Position numbers and translations under genes: made by a program
In this document: in pieces, positions 9,045 through 17,795 of the stretch
Layout of the letters: each line of letters begins with the position of its first letter
How positions within the stretch are numbered: the stretch's first letter is position 1
Notes under the pieces: model-generated
Seen by the model: the letters and a program-made list of their open reading frames with translations, nothing else
What the model was told of the DNA's origin: nothing
The model's database searches: none
DNA from: UBA10649 sp963755335
GTDB taxonomy: Bacteria > Actinomycetota > Actinomycetes > S36-B12
Reading direction: 5' to 3'
NCBI GenBank assembly: GCA_963755335.1
Contig: CAVWJW010000008.1
Span: 1,426,001-1,490,000 of the forward strand
Length of the DNA stretch: 64,000 bases

Positions 9045-9952
9045 GCACCGCCTCTCATCGTCGTGCTCGGCGCAACCGCGGAAGCGGCGACGGTATCGAT
9101 GAACCCTGCCACGAGTGCCGGCCACTGCAAGGGTACGTCGTGGATCGCGCCGGGCCACCGGTGGACGAGCATGTTCGGATGGCCGGCAGCATCGCGTACC
9201 GCGCGCGCCTTGAGGTCGTTCCAGGGATCGTCCGCGTCAGCGTCCGACTGCCGCGGGTCGCAGACGACGGCCCACAGCGCCGTTCCCGCGGCCGAGCAGG
9301 CAGCGATGTCTGCGGCTGGGTCGGCGTCGAACAGGCCGTCGAGGACAGCCATGTGCCGGTCGAGGCCGATGCGCGTGCGCAGGAGGCCGTCGGCATCCGC
9401 GATGAACGTGGGCTCAAGGGCCGCCTTGGTCTCGTCCGACCAGTGGGTCCCCAGCTCGCCGGACCTGATCATCGACCACAGCCGGTCGGCGGGGATGCCC
9501 AACGGAGGCGGGGTGAGGCGGGCCCGCACCTCGTTGCGCGGTCCCATGCTCGCGGGAGTCCAAAGGCCGCCGTCGATCAGGGCGGCCGCGGCGACCCGCT
9601 CTGGGTGGGCGGCCGCCGCTCGCAGCGCGACGGAACCGCCCCAGGAGTGACCGACGACGACGGCCGATGGCCACTCGAGCGCATCGAGGCAGGCGACGAC
9701 GTCGAGTGCACAGGCGGCCAGCGAGTAGTCAGCGTCGATCGGTGTGTCGGACTCGCCGTGCCCGCGCTGGTCGAGACTGGCGATCGGCATCGAGCGCAGG
9801 CGGGAGATCACCGGTCCCCAGAACAGCCGCTGCTGGCTGAGCCCGTGCAGCAGCAGCACCGGCACTCCGCTGCCGGGCTCGCCCCACGACGAGAACGTCA
9901 GCGCCGCGCCCTGCGCGCCGATGAAGCGGGTGTCCTGGCGCGCCGTCGACAT
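9041..9952 (-). CDS. Alpha/beta hydrolase
   Basis: A 303-residue alpha/beta hydrolase fold enzyme. The oxyanion region is 'LLLHGLSQQRLFW', the nucleophile elbow 'VVGHSWGGSVALRAA' and the catalytic His is probably in 'GAIHDVPLQWP'. Substrate unknown. The frame is open to 10186, but that would overlap metH; the ATG at 9952 sits six bases after TACGGT, so I take it as a leaderless start. Co-transcribed with the PAC2 gene. Confidence 0.86.
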   Translation of the reverse strand: MSTARQDTRFIGAQGAALTFSSWGEPGSGVPVLLLHGLSQQRLFWGPVISRLRSMPIASLDQRGHGESDTPIDADYSLAACALDVVACLDALEWPSAVVVGHSWGGSVALRAAAAHPERVAAAALIDGGLWTPASMGPRNEVRARLTPPPLGIPADRLWSMIRSGELGTHWSDETKAALEPTFIADADGLLRTRIGLDRHMAVLDGLFDADPAADIAACSAAGTALWAVVCDPRQSDADADDPWNDLKARAVRDAAGHPNMLVHRWPGAIHDVPLQWPALVAGFIDTVAASAVAPSTTMRGGA

Positions 9953-9964
9953 GACGTCACCGTA
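9953..9964 (-). promoter_or_regulatory. Leaderless-type -10 hexamer before the hydrolase gene
   Basis: TACGGT on the minus strand (9964-9959), six bases before the ATG at 9952. It decides the start codon of the hydrolase. Confidence 0.6.
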
Positions 9965-9994
9965 GTGCGTGCTAGCGCTTGCATCCTCGATCGG

Positions 9995-10007
9995 TAGGCT
10001 TGATGGA
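9995..10007 (+). promoter_or_regulatory. Leaderless-type -10 hexamer before metH
   Basis: TAGGCT at 9995-10000, seven bases before the ATG at 10008. No cobalamin riboswitch is visible in the 55 bases between the hydrolase and metH. Confidence 0.6.
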
Positions 10008-13000
10008 ATGTCAGGATCACCTTCCACCACGCCCCACCCCGCCCGCGGTCGCGGTTCGCTCCGCGAGGCTCTGTCCAAGCGCGTGGTCGTGGCCGACGGA
10101 GCCATGGGCACGATGCTCCAGGCGGCGGATCCGAGCCTCGACGACTTCCAGGGCCATGAGGGCTGCAACGAGATCCTCAACGTCACGCGCCCCGAACTGG
10201 TCGCGAGCGTGCACGACGCCTACTTCGCCGTCGGGGTCGACTGCGTGGAGACCAACACGTTCGGCGCCAACCTCGCGAACCTCGGCGAGTACGGGATCTC
10301 CGATCGCATCTACGAGCTCGCCGAGGCGGGCGCCGCCATCGCACGACGCGTCGCCGACGACTGGACGGCGCCCAGTCGGCCGCGCTGGGTGCTCGGCTCG
10401 GTGGGCCCGGGCACCAAGCTGCCCAGCCTCGGCCACGCACCGTATGCGGTGCTGCGCGACGCGTACCAGCAGCAGGTTGCCGGACTGGTCGCCGGCGGCG
10501 CGGACGCGATCCTTATCGAGACCTCCCAGGACCTCCTGCAGGCGAAGGCCGCGATCATCGGCGCTAGGCGCGCCCTTCGCGAGGCTGGTTCCGACCTGCC
10601 CGTCTTCGCACAGGTCACCGTCGAGACAACCGGCACAATGCTGCTCGGCACGGAGATCGGCGCGGCGCTCACGGCGCTCGAGCCACTCGGCATCGACCTG
10701 ATCGGGCTGAACTGCGCGACGGGCCCGGCCGAGATGAGCGAGCACCTCCGGACCCTGAGCAAGACCGCCATGGTGGGGATCTCCAGCATGCCGAACGCCG
10801 GCCTGCCGGTCCTCACCGCCGACGGCGCGCACTACCCGCTCAGCCCTAGCGAGCTCGCAGATGCGCACGACCACTTCACCCGCGACTTCGGCCTGAGCCT
10901 GGTCGGCGGCTGCTGCGGCACGACGCCCGAGCATCTCAAGCACGTGGTCGACCGCGTGCGCGGTCGCGAGATCGCGCCTCGGCGTCCCCACCACGAGGCA
11001 GCGGCCGCGTCGCTGTACCAGGCCGTGCCGTTCCGCCAGGACACCGCCTACCTGTCGATCGGGGAGCGCACGAACGCCAATGGCTCCAGGGCATTCCGCG
11101 ACGCCATGCTGGCCGCGAAGTGGGACGACTGCGTCGAGATCGCCCGCGACCAGATCCGCGATGGCGCGCACCTGCTCGACCTGTGCGTCGACTACGTCGG
11201 CCGCGACGGCGTCGCCGACATGCGCGAGCTCGCGGGGCGTCTCGCCACCGCGTCGACGCTGCCCATCGTCCTCGACTCGACGGAACCGGCGGTGCTGACC
11301 GCCGGCCTGGAGATGCTCGGCGGACGCGCTGTCATCAACTCCGTGAACTACGAGGACGGCGACGGACCCGACTCGCGCATGAGCAAGATCATGCCGCTGG
11401 TCATGGAGCACGGTGCCGGAGTCGTGGCCCTGACGATCGACGAGGAGGGGCAGGCTCGCAGCGCGGAGTGGAAGATCCGCGTCGCCGACCGACTCATCCG
11501 CGACCTGCGCGACCACTGGGGCATGTCGGTGGGCGACATTCTCGTCGACACCCTGACCTTCCCCATCGCGACCGGCCAGGAGGAGACCCGCCGCGACGCC
11601 ATCGAGACCATCGAGGCGATCCGCCAGCTGAAGACGCTCTACCCCGACGTGCAGACGACGCTCGGGGTCTCGAACGTCTCCTTCGGCCTCAACCCGGCCG
11701 CCCGTCAGGTGCTCAACTCGGTGTTCCTGCACGAGGCCATCGGCGCCGGGCTGGACTCAGCCATCGTCCATGCCTCCAAGATCCTGCCGATGTCGAAGAT
11801 CCCCGACGAGCAGCGGCACGTGGCGCTCGACCTGGTGTACGACCGTCGGACGTTCGACCCCGACGGCAACTGCACCTACGACCCGCTGCAGGAGTTCCTT
11901 GCGCTCTTCGAGGGGGTCGAGGCGCGCACCCTCAACGCGTCCAAGGCCGAGGAACTCGCGGCCCTGCCGCTGTTCGAGCGGCTCGAGCGGCGCATCATCG
12001 ATGGCGAGAAGCAGGGGCTCGAGGCGGACCTCGACGAGGCCTTGCTCACCCGCCCCGCGCTGGAGATCATCAACGAGACGCTGCTCGCCGGCATGAAGAC
12101 GGTGGGCGAGCTGTTCTCCACCGGCGAGATGCAGCTGCCGTTCGTGTTGCAGAGCGCCGAGGTCATGAAGACGGCGGTGGCGTACCTCGAGCCGTTCATG
12201 GAGAAGGCCGACGAGGCCGGCAAGGGCACCATCGTGCTGGCCACCGTCAAGGGCGACGTCCACGACATCGGAAAGAACCTCGTCGACATCATCCTGAGCA
12301 ACAACGGCTACACCGTCGTGAACATCGGCATCAAGCAGCCGATCAGCGCGATCCTCGAGGCAGCCGAGTCATCGAGCGCCGACGTCATCGGCATGAGCGG
12401 CCTGCTGGTCAAGAGCACCGTGATCATGCGCGAGAACCTCGAGGAGATGAACTCGCGGAAGATCGCTGCGAAGTTCCCCGTCGTCCTCGGTGGCGCCGCA
12501 CTTACCCGCTCGTACGTCGAGCAGGATCTCGCCGACATCTTCGACGGCGAAGTCCGCTACGCCCGCGACGCGTTCGAGGGGCTGCGGCTCATGGACGCCT
12601 ACATGGCCGTCAAGCGCGGGGTGCCCGGCGCCGTGCTTCCCGAGCGTCGCGTCCGTCGCGTCACGACGGCCGCCCGCCCGACCACTACGGCCGAAGCCGA
12701 CATGCCTGCGCGCTCCGATGTCGCCATCGACGTCGACGTCCCGACGCCGCCGTTCTGGCGCGATCGGATCGTCAAGGGCGTGCCGCTCGCCGAGTACGTG
12801 CCCTACCTCGACGAGCGCGCGCTGTTCCTGGGCCAGTGGGGCCTCAAGCCGTCGCGTGGGGACGGGCCCTCGTACGAGGAGCTGGTCGAGTCCGAGGGCC
12901 GGCCCCGACTGCGGCATTGGCTCGACCGCATCCAGACGGAGGCCATGATCGAGCCGGCCGTCGTCTACGGCTACTTCCCCTGCTACTCCGAGGGCGACGA

Positions 13001-13538
13001 CCTCGTCGTCGTGAACAACGTCGACGAGCGACGCGAGCGCGTGCGCTTCGCGTTCCCGCGCCAGCGACGCGACCGGCACCTGTGCCTCGCGGACTTCTTC
13101 CGTCCGAAGGAGTCAGGAGAACTCGACGTCGTCGCGTTCACCATCGTGACGATGGGGCACGCGGCCTCGCGAGCGACGGCGACCCTGTTCGAGGCGGACT
13201 CGTACCGTGACTACCTCGAGCTGCACGGCCTGTCCGTCCAGCTCACCGAGGCCCTGGCGGAGTACTGGCATGCGAGGGTCCGAGACGAGCTCGGCCTGGC
13301 GGCGATGGACAGCGCCGATCGCGACTACCTGATCGCCAAGCAGGGCTACCGCGGATCGCGGTACTCCTTCGGCTACCCGGCCTGCCCGGACCTCGAGCAG
13401 CAGGTGCAGCTGATGGAACTGCTCGGACCGGAGCGGATCGACGTGACGCTGTCCGAGGAGTTCCAGCTGCACCCCGAGCAGTCGACCAGCGCCATCATCG
13501 CCCACCACCCCGAAGCCAAGTACTTCAACGCGACCTGA
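10008..13538 (+). CDS. metH: Cobalamin-dependent methionine synthase MetH
   Basis: Transfers a methyl group from 5-methyltetrahydrofolate through cobalamin to homocysteine. At 1176 residues all four modules are present: the homocysteine domain with its zinc ligands ending in 'VGGCCGTTPEH' near residue 303, the pterin domain beginning near residue 345 ('IGERTNANGSRAF'), the B12 cap and Rossmann domain with 'GDVHDIGKNLV' (His as lower cobalt ligand, near residue 750), and the C-terminal activation domain with 'GYRGSRYSFGYPACPD'. The start follows a leaderless-type -10. The next gene begins one base after the stop. Confidence 0.97.
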   Translation: MSGSPSTTPHPARGRGSLREALSKRVVVADGAMGTMLQAADPSLDDFQGHEGCNEILNVTRPELVASVHDAYFAVGVDCVETNTFGANLANLGEYGISDRIYELAEAGAAIARRVADDWTAPSRPRWVLGSVGPGTKLPSLGHAPYAVLRDAYQQQVAGLVAGGADAILIETSQDLLQAKAAIIGARRALREAGSDLPVFAQVTVETTGTMLLGTEIGAALTALEPLGIDLIGLNCATGPAEMSEHLRTLSKTAMVGISSMPNAGLPVLTADGAHYPLSPSELADAHDHFTRDFGLSLVGGCCGTTPEHLKHVVDRVRGREIAPRRPHHEAAAASLYQAVPFRQDTAYLSIGERTNANGSRAFRDAMLAAKWDDCVEIARDQIRDGAHLLDLCVDYVGRDGVADMRELAGRLATASTLPIVLDSTEPAVLTAGLEMLGGRAVINSVNYEDGDGPDSRMSKIMPLVMEHGAGVVALTIDEEGQARSAEWKIRVADRLIRDLRDHWGMSVGDILVDTLTFPIATGQEETRRDAIETIEAIRQLKTLYPDVQTTLGVSNVSFGLNPAARQVLNSVFLHEAIGAGLDSAIVHASKILPMSKIPDEQRHVALDLVYDRRTFDPDGNCTYDPLQEFLALFEGVEARTLNASKAEELAALPLFERLERRIIDGEKQGLEADLDEALLTRPALEIINETLLAGMKTVGELFSTGEMQLPFVLQSAEVMKTAVAYLEPFMEKADEAGKGTIVLATVKGDVHDIGKNLVDIILSNNGYTVVNIGIKQPISAILEAAESSSADVIGMSGLLVKSTVIMRENLEEMNSRKIAAKFPVVLGGAALTRSYVEQDLADIFDGEVRYARDAFEGLRLMDAYMAVKRGVPGAVLPERRVRRVTTAARPTTTAEADMPARSDVAIDVDVPTPPFWRDRIVKGVPLAEYVPYLDERALFLGQWGLKPSRGDGPSYEELVESEGRPRLRHWLDRIQTEAMIEPAVVYGYFPCYSEGDDLVVVNNVDERRERVRFAFPRQRRDRHLCLADFFRPKESGELDVVAFTIVTMGHAASRATATLFEADSYRDYLELHGLSVQLTEALAEYWHARVRDELGLAAMDSADRDYLIAKQGYRGSRYSFGYPACPDLEQQVQLMELLGPERIDVTLSEEFQLHPEQSTSAIIAHHPEAKYFNAT

Positions 13539-13539
13539 C

Positions 13540-14208
13540 GTGACGACCTCACCCGCTGCGGTGCTGTTCGACATGGACGGCACCCTGATCGACAGCGAGG
13601 GCCTCTGGCTGCAGGCCGAGATCACCGTCATGGAGGAGCTCGGCGCCCCCTGGACCGAAGCGGACCAGGCGTTCTGCCTGGGCGGCCCGCTCGAGCGGGT
13701 CGTCCGGTACATGCTCGAGCGCAGTGGCAGCGAGGAGCCGGCCACCCACGTGATGGTCCGCCTGCTCGACACCATGGAGGCGCACCTCCTGGCGAGCCCG
13801 CTCGCGTGGCGACCCGGTGCACGGGCCCTGCTCGCCGAGGCGCGCGAGCGCGGTGTCCCGACCGCCCTGGTGTCGGCGTCGTGGGGCCGGCTGATCGACG
13901 CGGTCGGCGACAAGATCGATGTCGATCTGGGCTGCCGCGCCTTCGATGTCGTCGTGGCCGGCGACGACGTCACCAACAGCAAGCCGCACCCCGAGCCCTA
14001 CCTGACGGCCGCCCGCCTGCTGGGCGTCGAGCCGGCCGCCTGTCTCGCCCTGGAGGACTCGCCGACCGGCGTGGCGTCGGCGACGTCAGCGGGCTGCCGG
14101 GTCGTGGCGATTCCGCACATCGCCGAGATCGACCCGCGTGGCGCCCTGGTGGTGACCTCGCTGGAGGGGTGGACCGTCGACTCGCTGTGGGCGGCCATCC
14201 CCGGCTGA
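13540..14208 (+). CDS. HAD-superfamily phosphatase (beta-phosphoglucomutase-like)
   Basis: A 222-residue haloacid-dehalogenase hydrolase. The nucleophile motif is 'LFDMDGTLIDSEGLW' at residues 6-20, followed by an alpha-helical cap, the motif II region 'ALVSAS', motif III Lys in 'NSKPHPEPY' and the motif IV acids in 'CLALEDSPTGV'. Subfamily resembles beta-phosphoglucomutase and phosphoglycolate phosphatase; the substrate is unknown. The GTG start lies one base after the metH stop, so it is translated from the metH transcript. Convergent with the RecB-like gene. Confidence 0.88.
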   Translation: MTTSPAAVLFDMDGTLIDSEGLWLQAEITVMEELGAPWTEADQAFCLGGPLERVVRYMLERSGSEEPATHVMVRLLDTMEAHLLASPLAWRPGARALLAEARERGVPTALVSASWGRLIDAVGDKIDVDLGCRAFDVVVAGDDVTNSKPHPEPYLTAARLLGVEPAACLALEDSPTGVASATSAGCRVVAIPHIAEIDPRGALVVTSLEGWTVDSLWAAIPG

Positions 14209-14219
14209 GTCAGCGGCGG

Positions 14220-15062
14220 CTACTCGGTGGGCTCGGGGTCGACCCGGGCGCTCGAGGTCGGCCAGGCATCCCGGGCCGGCAGCGCGGGGGCTGTGCCGCC
14301 CCAGGCTGGGCACAGCGCGCGATGGCTGCACCAGTCGCAGAGCTTCGAGGGCGACGGATCGAATGCCTCCGCGTCGGCCGCACGACCGATGGCATCGCGA
14401 AGGGCCAGCACCTTGCGCTCGGTCGAGCGGAGCTCGGCGGCGTCGGGCTCGTAGCGCAGCAGTTCGGAGTTGCCGAGGTACATCAGCTGCAGCAGCCGCG
14501 GGACGTCGCCGGTCATGCGCCACCACACGAGCGCATAGAAGCGCATCTGGAACATGGCCTTCGTCTCGAAGCCGGCCCCCGGGGAGCGACCCGTCTTGTA
14601 GTCGACGATCCGGACGTGGCCATCAGGCGACAGGTCGACGCGGTCGATGAACCCTCGTGCCTCGAACGCGGTGTCGAGCTGGACGGATACCCCGAGCTCG
14701 CGCGCATGCGGCTCCAGGCGACGGGGATCCTCAAGTCCGAAGTACGACTCGATCAGCGCCGCCACCTCCGGCCCGCCGATCTGCTCACGGACGACCTCGG
14801 CCGACTCGGGCTCGTCCTTCTCGAGGTCGGTGAACGCCCGGAGGACGAGTTCGCCGGTCGCCTCGGGCGTGCGCTCGGCGGCGGGCAGGTCGAACAGTGT
14901 CTCGAGCGCTCGGTGCACGAGGGACCCGCGGATGGCGGCGATCGACGGCTCCTCAGGCAGCCGGTCGATGGACCGGAACCGGAAGAGCAGCGGGCAGGTC
15001 ATGAAGTCGGAGGCCCGCGACGGCGACAACGAGGTGGGGAAGGGAAGGCTGACCGCGGACAT
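14220..15062 (-). CDS. RecB-family exonuclease, PD-(D/E)XK with Fe-S-type cysteines
   Basis: A 280-residue nuclease of the RecB/Cas4-like PDDEXK family (Rv2119 type). The active-site pieces are 'GSLVHRALE' near residue 45, an Asp in the central region and 'IVDYKTGRSP' near residue 150 (Asp and Lys). The C-terminal 'CDWCSHRALC' together with an N-terminal Cys in 'DFMTCPLLF' suggests a four-Cys iron-sulfur cluster as in AddB and Cas4. The gene stands alone and is not near CRISPR repeats. Start chosen because TAGGCT lies six bases upstream. Confidence 0.88.
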   Translation of the reverse strand: MSAVSLPFPTSLSPSRASDFMTCPLLFRFRSIDRLPEEPSIAAIRGSLVHRALETLFDLPAAERTPEATGELVLRAFTDLEKDEPESAEVVREQIGGPEVAALIESYFGLEDPRRLEPHARELGVSVQLDTAFEARGFIDRVDLSPDGHVRIVDYKTGRSPGAGFETKAMFQMRFYALVWWRMTGDVPRLLQLMYLGNSELLRYEPDAAELRSTERKVLALRDAIGRAADAEAFDPSPSKLCDWCSHRALCPAWGGTAPALPARDAWPTSSARVDPEPTE

Positions 15063-15074
15063 GCCCGAAGCCTA
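15063..15074 (-). promoter_or_regulatory. Leaderless-type -10 hexamer before the RecB-like gene
   Basis: TAGGCT on the minus strand (15074-15069), six bases before the ATG at 15062. It is back-to-back with the trmI element 19 bases away. Confidence 0.65.
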
Positions 15075-15092
15075 TGCAGGAGGGCTGACGGA

Positions 15093-15104
15093 TAGCCTTC
15101 GATC
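15093..15104 (+). promoter_or_regulatory. Leaderless-type -10 hexamer before trmI
   Basis: TAGCCT at 15093-15098, six bases before the GTG at 15105. The whole divergent intergenic region is only 42 bases. Confidence 0.6.
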
Positions 15105-16028
15105 GTGGAAGCCGAAGCAGGGACGCCCTCGCCGACGTGGCGCCGCACCGGTCCGTTCGCCGAGGGCGATCACGTGCAGCTCACCGACGCGAAGGGCCGG
15201 ATGCACACCATCCGCCTCGAGTCCGGCCAGGTCTTCCACACCAATCGCGGTGGCTTCCCGCACGACGAGGTGATCGGACTGCCGCAGGGGAGCGTCGTGC
15301 GCTCGGCCAACGGAACGCCGTACATCGCCCTGCGACCGCTGCTCGACGACTTCGTGCTCTCGATGCCGCGCGGCGCCCAGGTCATCTACCCCAAGGACGC
15401 CGCCCGGATCATCGGTCTGCTGAGCATCGGACCGGGCGCCAGGGTCGCGGAGGCGGGCGTCGGCTCAGGCGCCATGACGTGCTCCCTGCTCCGTTCGGTC
15501 GGGGAGACCGGCGAGGTCCACAGCTACGAGCTTCGCGAGGAGTTCGCCGCCGTGGCAGAGCGCAACGTCGCCAAGTGGTTCGGCGTGCGCCCACCCTCAT
15601 GGCACCTGACCCTCGGCGACATGGTCACGATCGCGGAGCGTGACCTCGACGGGGTCGTGCTCGACATGCTGGCGCCGTGGGAGTGCGTCGACGCGGTGGG
15701 CGACGCCCTGGCACCCGGCGGGGTGCTGGTGGGGTACGTGGCGACCACGACGCAGATGTCTCGCCTCGTGGAGACGCTCAGGGTCGCTGGCGGCTGGACG
15801 GAGCCCCGCGCCGAGGAGTCCCTCATGCGCACCTGGCACCTCGAGGGCCTGGCCGTCCGGCCCGACCACAAGATGAACGGGCACACCGCCTTCCTCGTGA
15901 CGGCCCGTCGGCTCGCCCCCGGCGTCAACGTCCCGCCGCGCCGGCGTCGCCCAGCCAAGGAGAACTACGGCGACGACTACACCGGTCCCCGCCCGCAGGA
16001 GGACGAGTTCGAGGAGGGGCACGCCTGA
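15105..16028 (+). CDS. trmI: tRNA (adenine-58-N1)-methyltransferase TrmI
   Basis: SAM-dependent methylation of A58 in the T-loop of tRNA (Rv2118c type). The N-terminal beta domain carries 'HTIRLESGQVFHTNRGG'. The SAM-binding motif I is 'RVAEAGVGSGAMTCSLL' near residue 118, and the motif IV region is 'GVVLDMLAPWE'. At 307 residues it is slightly longer than average because of a basic, Pro-rich tail. The adjacent ARC gene has its own leader. Confidence 0.94.
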   Translation: MEAEAGTPSPTWRRTGPFAEGDHVQLTDAKGRMHTIRLESGQVFHTNRGGFPHDEVIGLPQGSVVRSANGTPYIALRPLLDDFVLSMPRGAQVIYPKDAARIIGLLSIGPGARVAEAGVGSGAMTCSLLRSVGETGEVHSYELREEFAAVAERNVAKWFGVRPPSWHLTLGDMVTIAERDLDGVVLDMLAPWECVDAVGDALAPGGVLVGYVATTTQMSRLVETLRVAGGWTEPRAEESLMRTWHLEGLAVRPDHKMNGHTAFLVTARRLAPGVNVPPRRRRPAKENYGDDYTGPRPQEDEFEEGHA

Positions 16029-16062
16029 TTCGTGTCCCGGAGGCAATTCGCCAACGTCGGGT

Positions 16063-16068
16063 TACAGT
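16063..16068 (+). promoter_or_regulatory. Candidate -10 for the arc gene
   Basis: TACAGT at 16063-16068, followed by about 20 bases of leader and a GGGAGG ribosome site before the ATG at 16096. No convincing -35 was found. Confidence 0.4.
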
Positions 16069-16095
16069 GGCGACGAGCATTCACCGGGAGGCGAT

Positions 16096-17758
16096 ATGAC
16101 CGAATCGGAAGGCCTGCTGTCGCGGGTCCACACGCTGGAGTCCGCCCTCAGCGAGGTGCGCGGCGAACTCGCCGCCCAGAAGGACCACAACCAACGGCTG
16201 ATCACGACGCTGCGTGATGCGCGCGAGCAGATCGTCACGCTCAAGGCGGAGGTCGACCGACTGGGGGAGCCGCCCAGCGGGTTCGGCACGTTCCTCGCAG
16301 GCGCACGACGACGGCACCGCCGACATCGTGTCGTCCGGACGCAAGCTCCGCGTGGCCGTCAGCCCGACCATCTCGGCCGACGACCTGCGGCCGGGCCAGG
16401 AGGTCATGCTCAACGAGTCGCTCAACGTCATCGACGTCCGGTCGTTCGAGGACACCGGCGAGATCGTGACCTTCAAGGAGCTCCTGGACGACGGGCTTCG
16501 CGCCCTCGTCGTGGGCCACACCGACGAGGAGCGGGTCGTGCGGGTGGCACAGCCGTTGCGCGAGATGCGCATCCGCGCCGGGGACTCGCTGCTGTGCGAT
16601 GTCCGGGCCGGATACGTCTACGAGCGGATCCCCAAGTCCGAGGTCGAGGAGCTCGTCCTCGAGGAGGTCCCCGACATCCGCTATCAGGACATCGGCGGCC
16701 TAGGGGAGCAGATCGAGGCTATCCGGGACGCCGTCGAGCTGCCGTTCATGCATCCGGAGCTGTTCGCCGAGCATCAGCTGAAGGCGCCGAAGGGCATCCT
16801 CCTGTACGGGCCGCCCGGCTGCGGCAAGACGCTCATCGCCAAGGCGGTGGCCAACTCCCTGGCGAAGAAGGTCGCCGAGCGCACCGGCCGCGAGGAGGGG
16901 AAGTCCTACTTCCTCAACATCAAGGGCCCCGAGCTGCTGAACAAGTACGTGGGCGAGACGGAGCGGCACATCCGGCTGGTCTTCCAGCGGGCCCGGGAGA
17001 AGGCCTCAGAGGGCATGCCGGTCATCGTCTTCTTCGACGAGATGGACTCGCTGTTCCGCACGCGGGGCAGCGGCGTCTCCTCCGACGTCGAGAACACGAT
17101 CGTGCCGCAGCTGCTCAGCGAGATCGACGGCGTGGAGAGCCTTGAGAACGTCATCGTCATCGGGGCGTCCAACCGCGAGGACATGATCGACCCCGCGATC
17201 CTCCGCCCGGGTCGCCTCGACGTGAAGATCAAGATCGAGCGGCCGGACGCCGAAGCGGCGCGGGACATCTTCACGAAGTACCTCGTGCCCACGCTGCCCC
17301 TGCACCGCGTCGATCTCGCCGAGTACGGCGACGAGCCCGAGGCGGCCTGCCGAGCGATGATCCTGCGGGCGGTCGAGCGCATGTACGCGGAGACCGACGA
17401 GAACCAGTTCCTCGAGGTGACCTACGCCAACGGCGACAAGGAGGTCCTGTACTTCAAGGACTTCAACTCCGGGGCCATGATCGAGAACATCGTCGCCCGC
17501 GCGAAGAAGAGCGCCATCAAGGACTTCCTCGAGACGGGGGAGAAGGGCATTCGCGTCCAGCACGTCCTCTCGGCCTGCATCGACGAGTTCCGCGAGAACG
17601 AGGACCTGCCCAACACGACGAACCCCGATGACTGGGCACGCATCTCCGGCAAGAAGGGCGAACGGATCGTCTTCATCCGGACGCTGATCCAAGGCAAGAA
17701 GGGCTCGGAGCCCGGACGGTCGATCGAGAACGTGGCGAACACCGGGCAGTACCTCTAG
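16096..17758 (+). CDS. arc: Proteasome-associated AAA ATPase ARC/Mpa (one apparent frameshift)
   Basis: Hexameric unfoldase that recognises Pup through its N-terminal coiled coil and threads pupylated proteins into the 20S proteasome. The coiled coil is residues 1-55 ('LLSRVHTLESALSEV'), then two OB domains, then AAA: Walker A 'GPPGCGKT', Walker B 'VIVFFDEMD', and the proteasome-docking end 'GQYL'. The frame is broken near 16299: the coil reads in one frame up to 'GFGTFLA', and 'HDDGTADI' resumes after skipping one base. Removing one base from 'gcaggcg' restores the family sequence, about 553 residues. I regard it as a sequence error since every other residue is intact. Confidence 0.93.
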
Positions 17759-17795
17759 TGCGACCGTCCCCACGTCGACGCGAGGCTGCTGTCGC

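Noticed and set aside
7617..9650. Long open frame of 677 codons on the plus strand across pgi and the PAC2/hydrolase genes
   Set aside because: It is a shadow of pgi and of two minus-strand genes with clear families; its translation is Arg/Ala-rich with no recognisable domain.
9940..10007. Cobalamin riboswitch before metH
   Set aside because: The gap to the divergent gene is 55 bases, too short for the aptamer, and metH appears leaderless.
14220..15062. RecB-like nuclease as a Cas4 of a CRISPR locus
   Set aside because: No repeats or other cas genes are nearby, and the gene sits in its conserved place beside trmI as in mycobacteria.
16290..16310. Programmed ribosomal frameshift in arc
   Set aside because: No slippery heptamer or downstream structure is evident, and similar breaks occur in unrelated genes of the window; sequence error is simpler.
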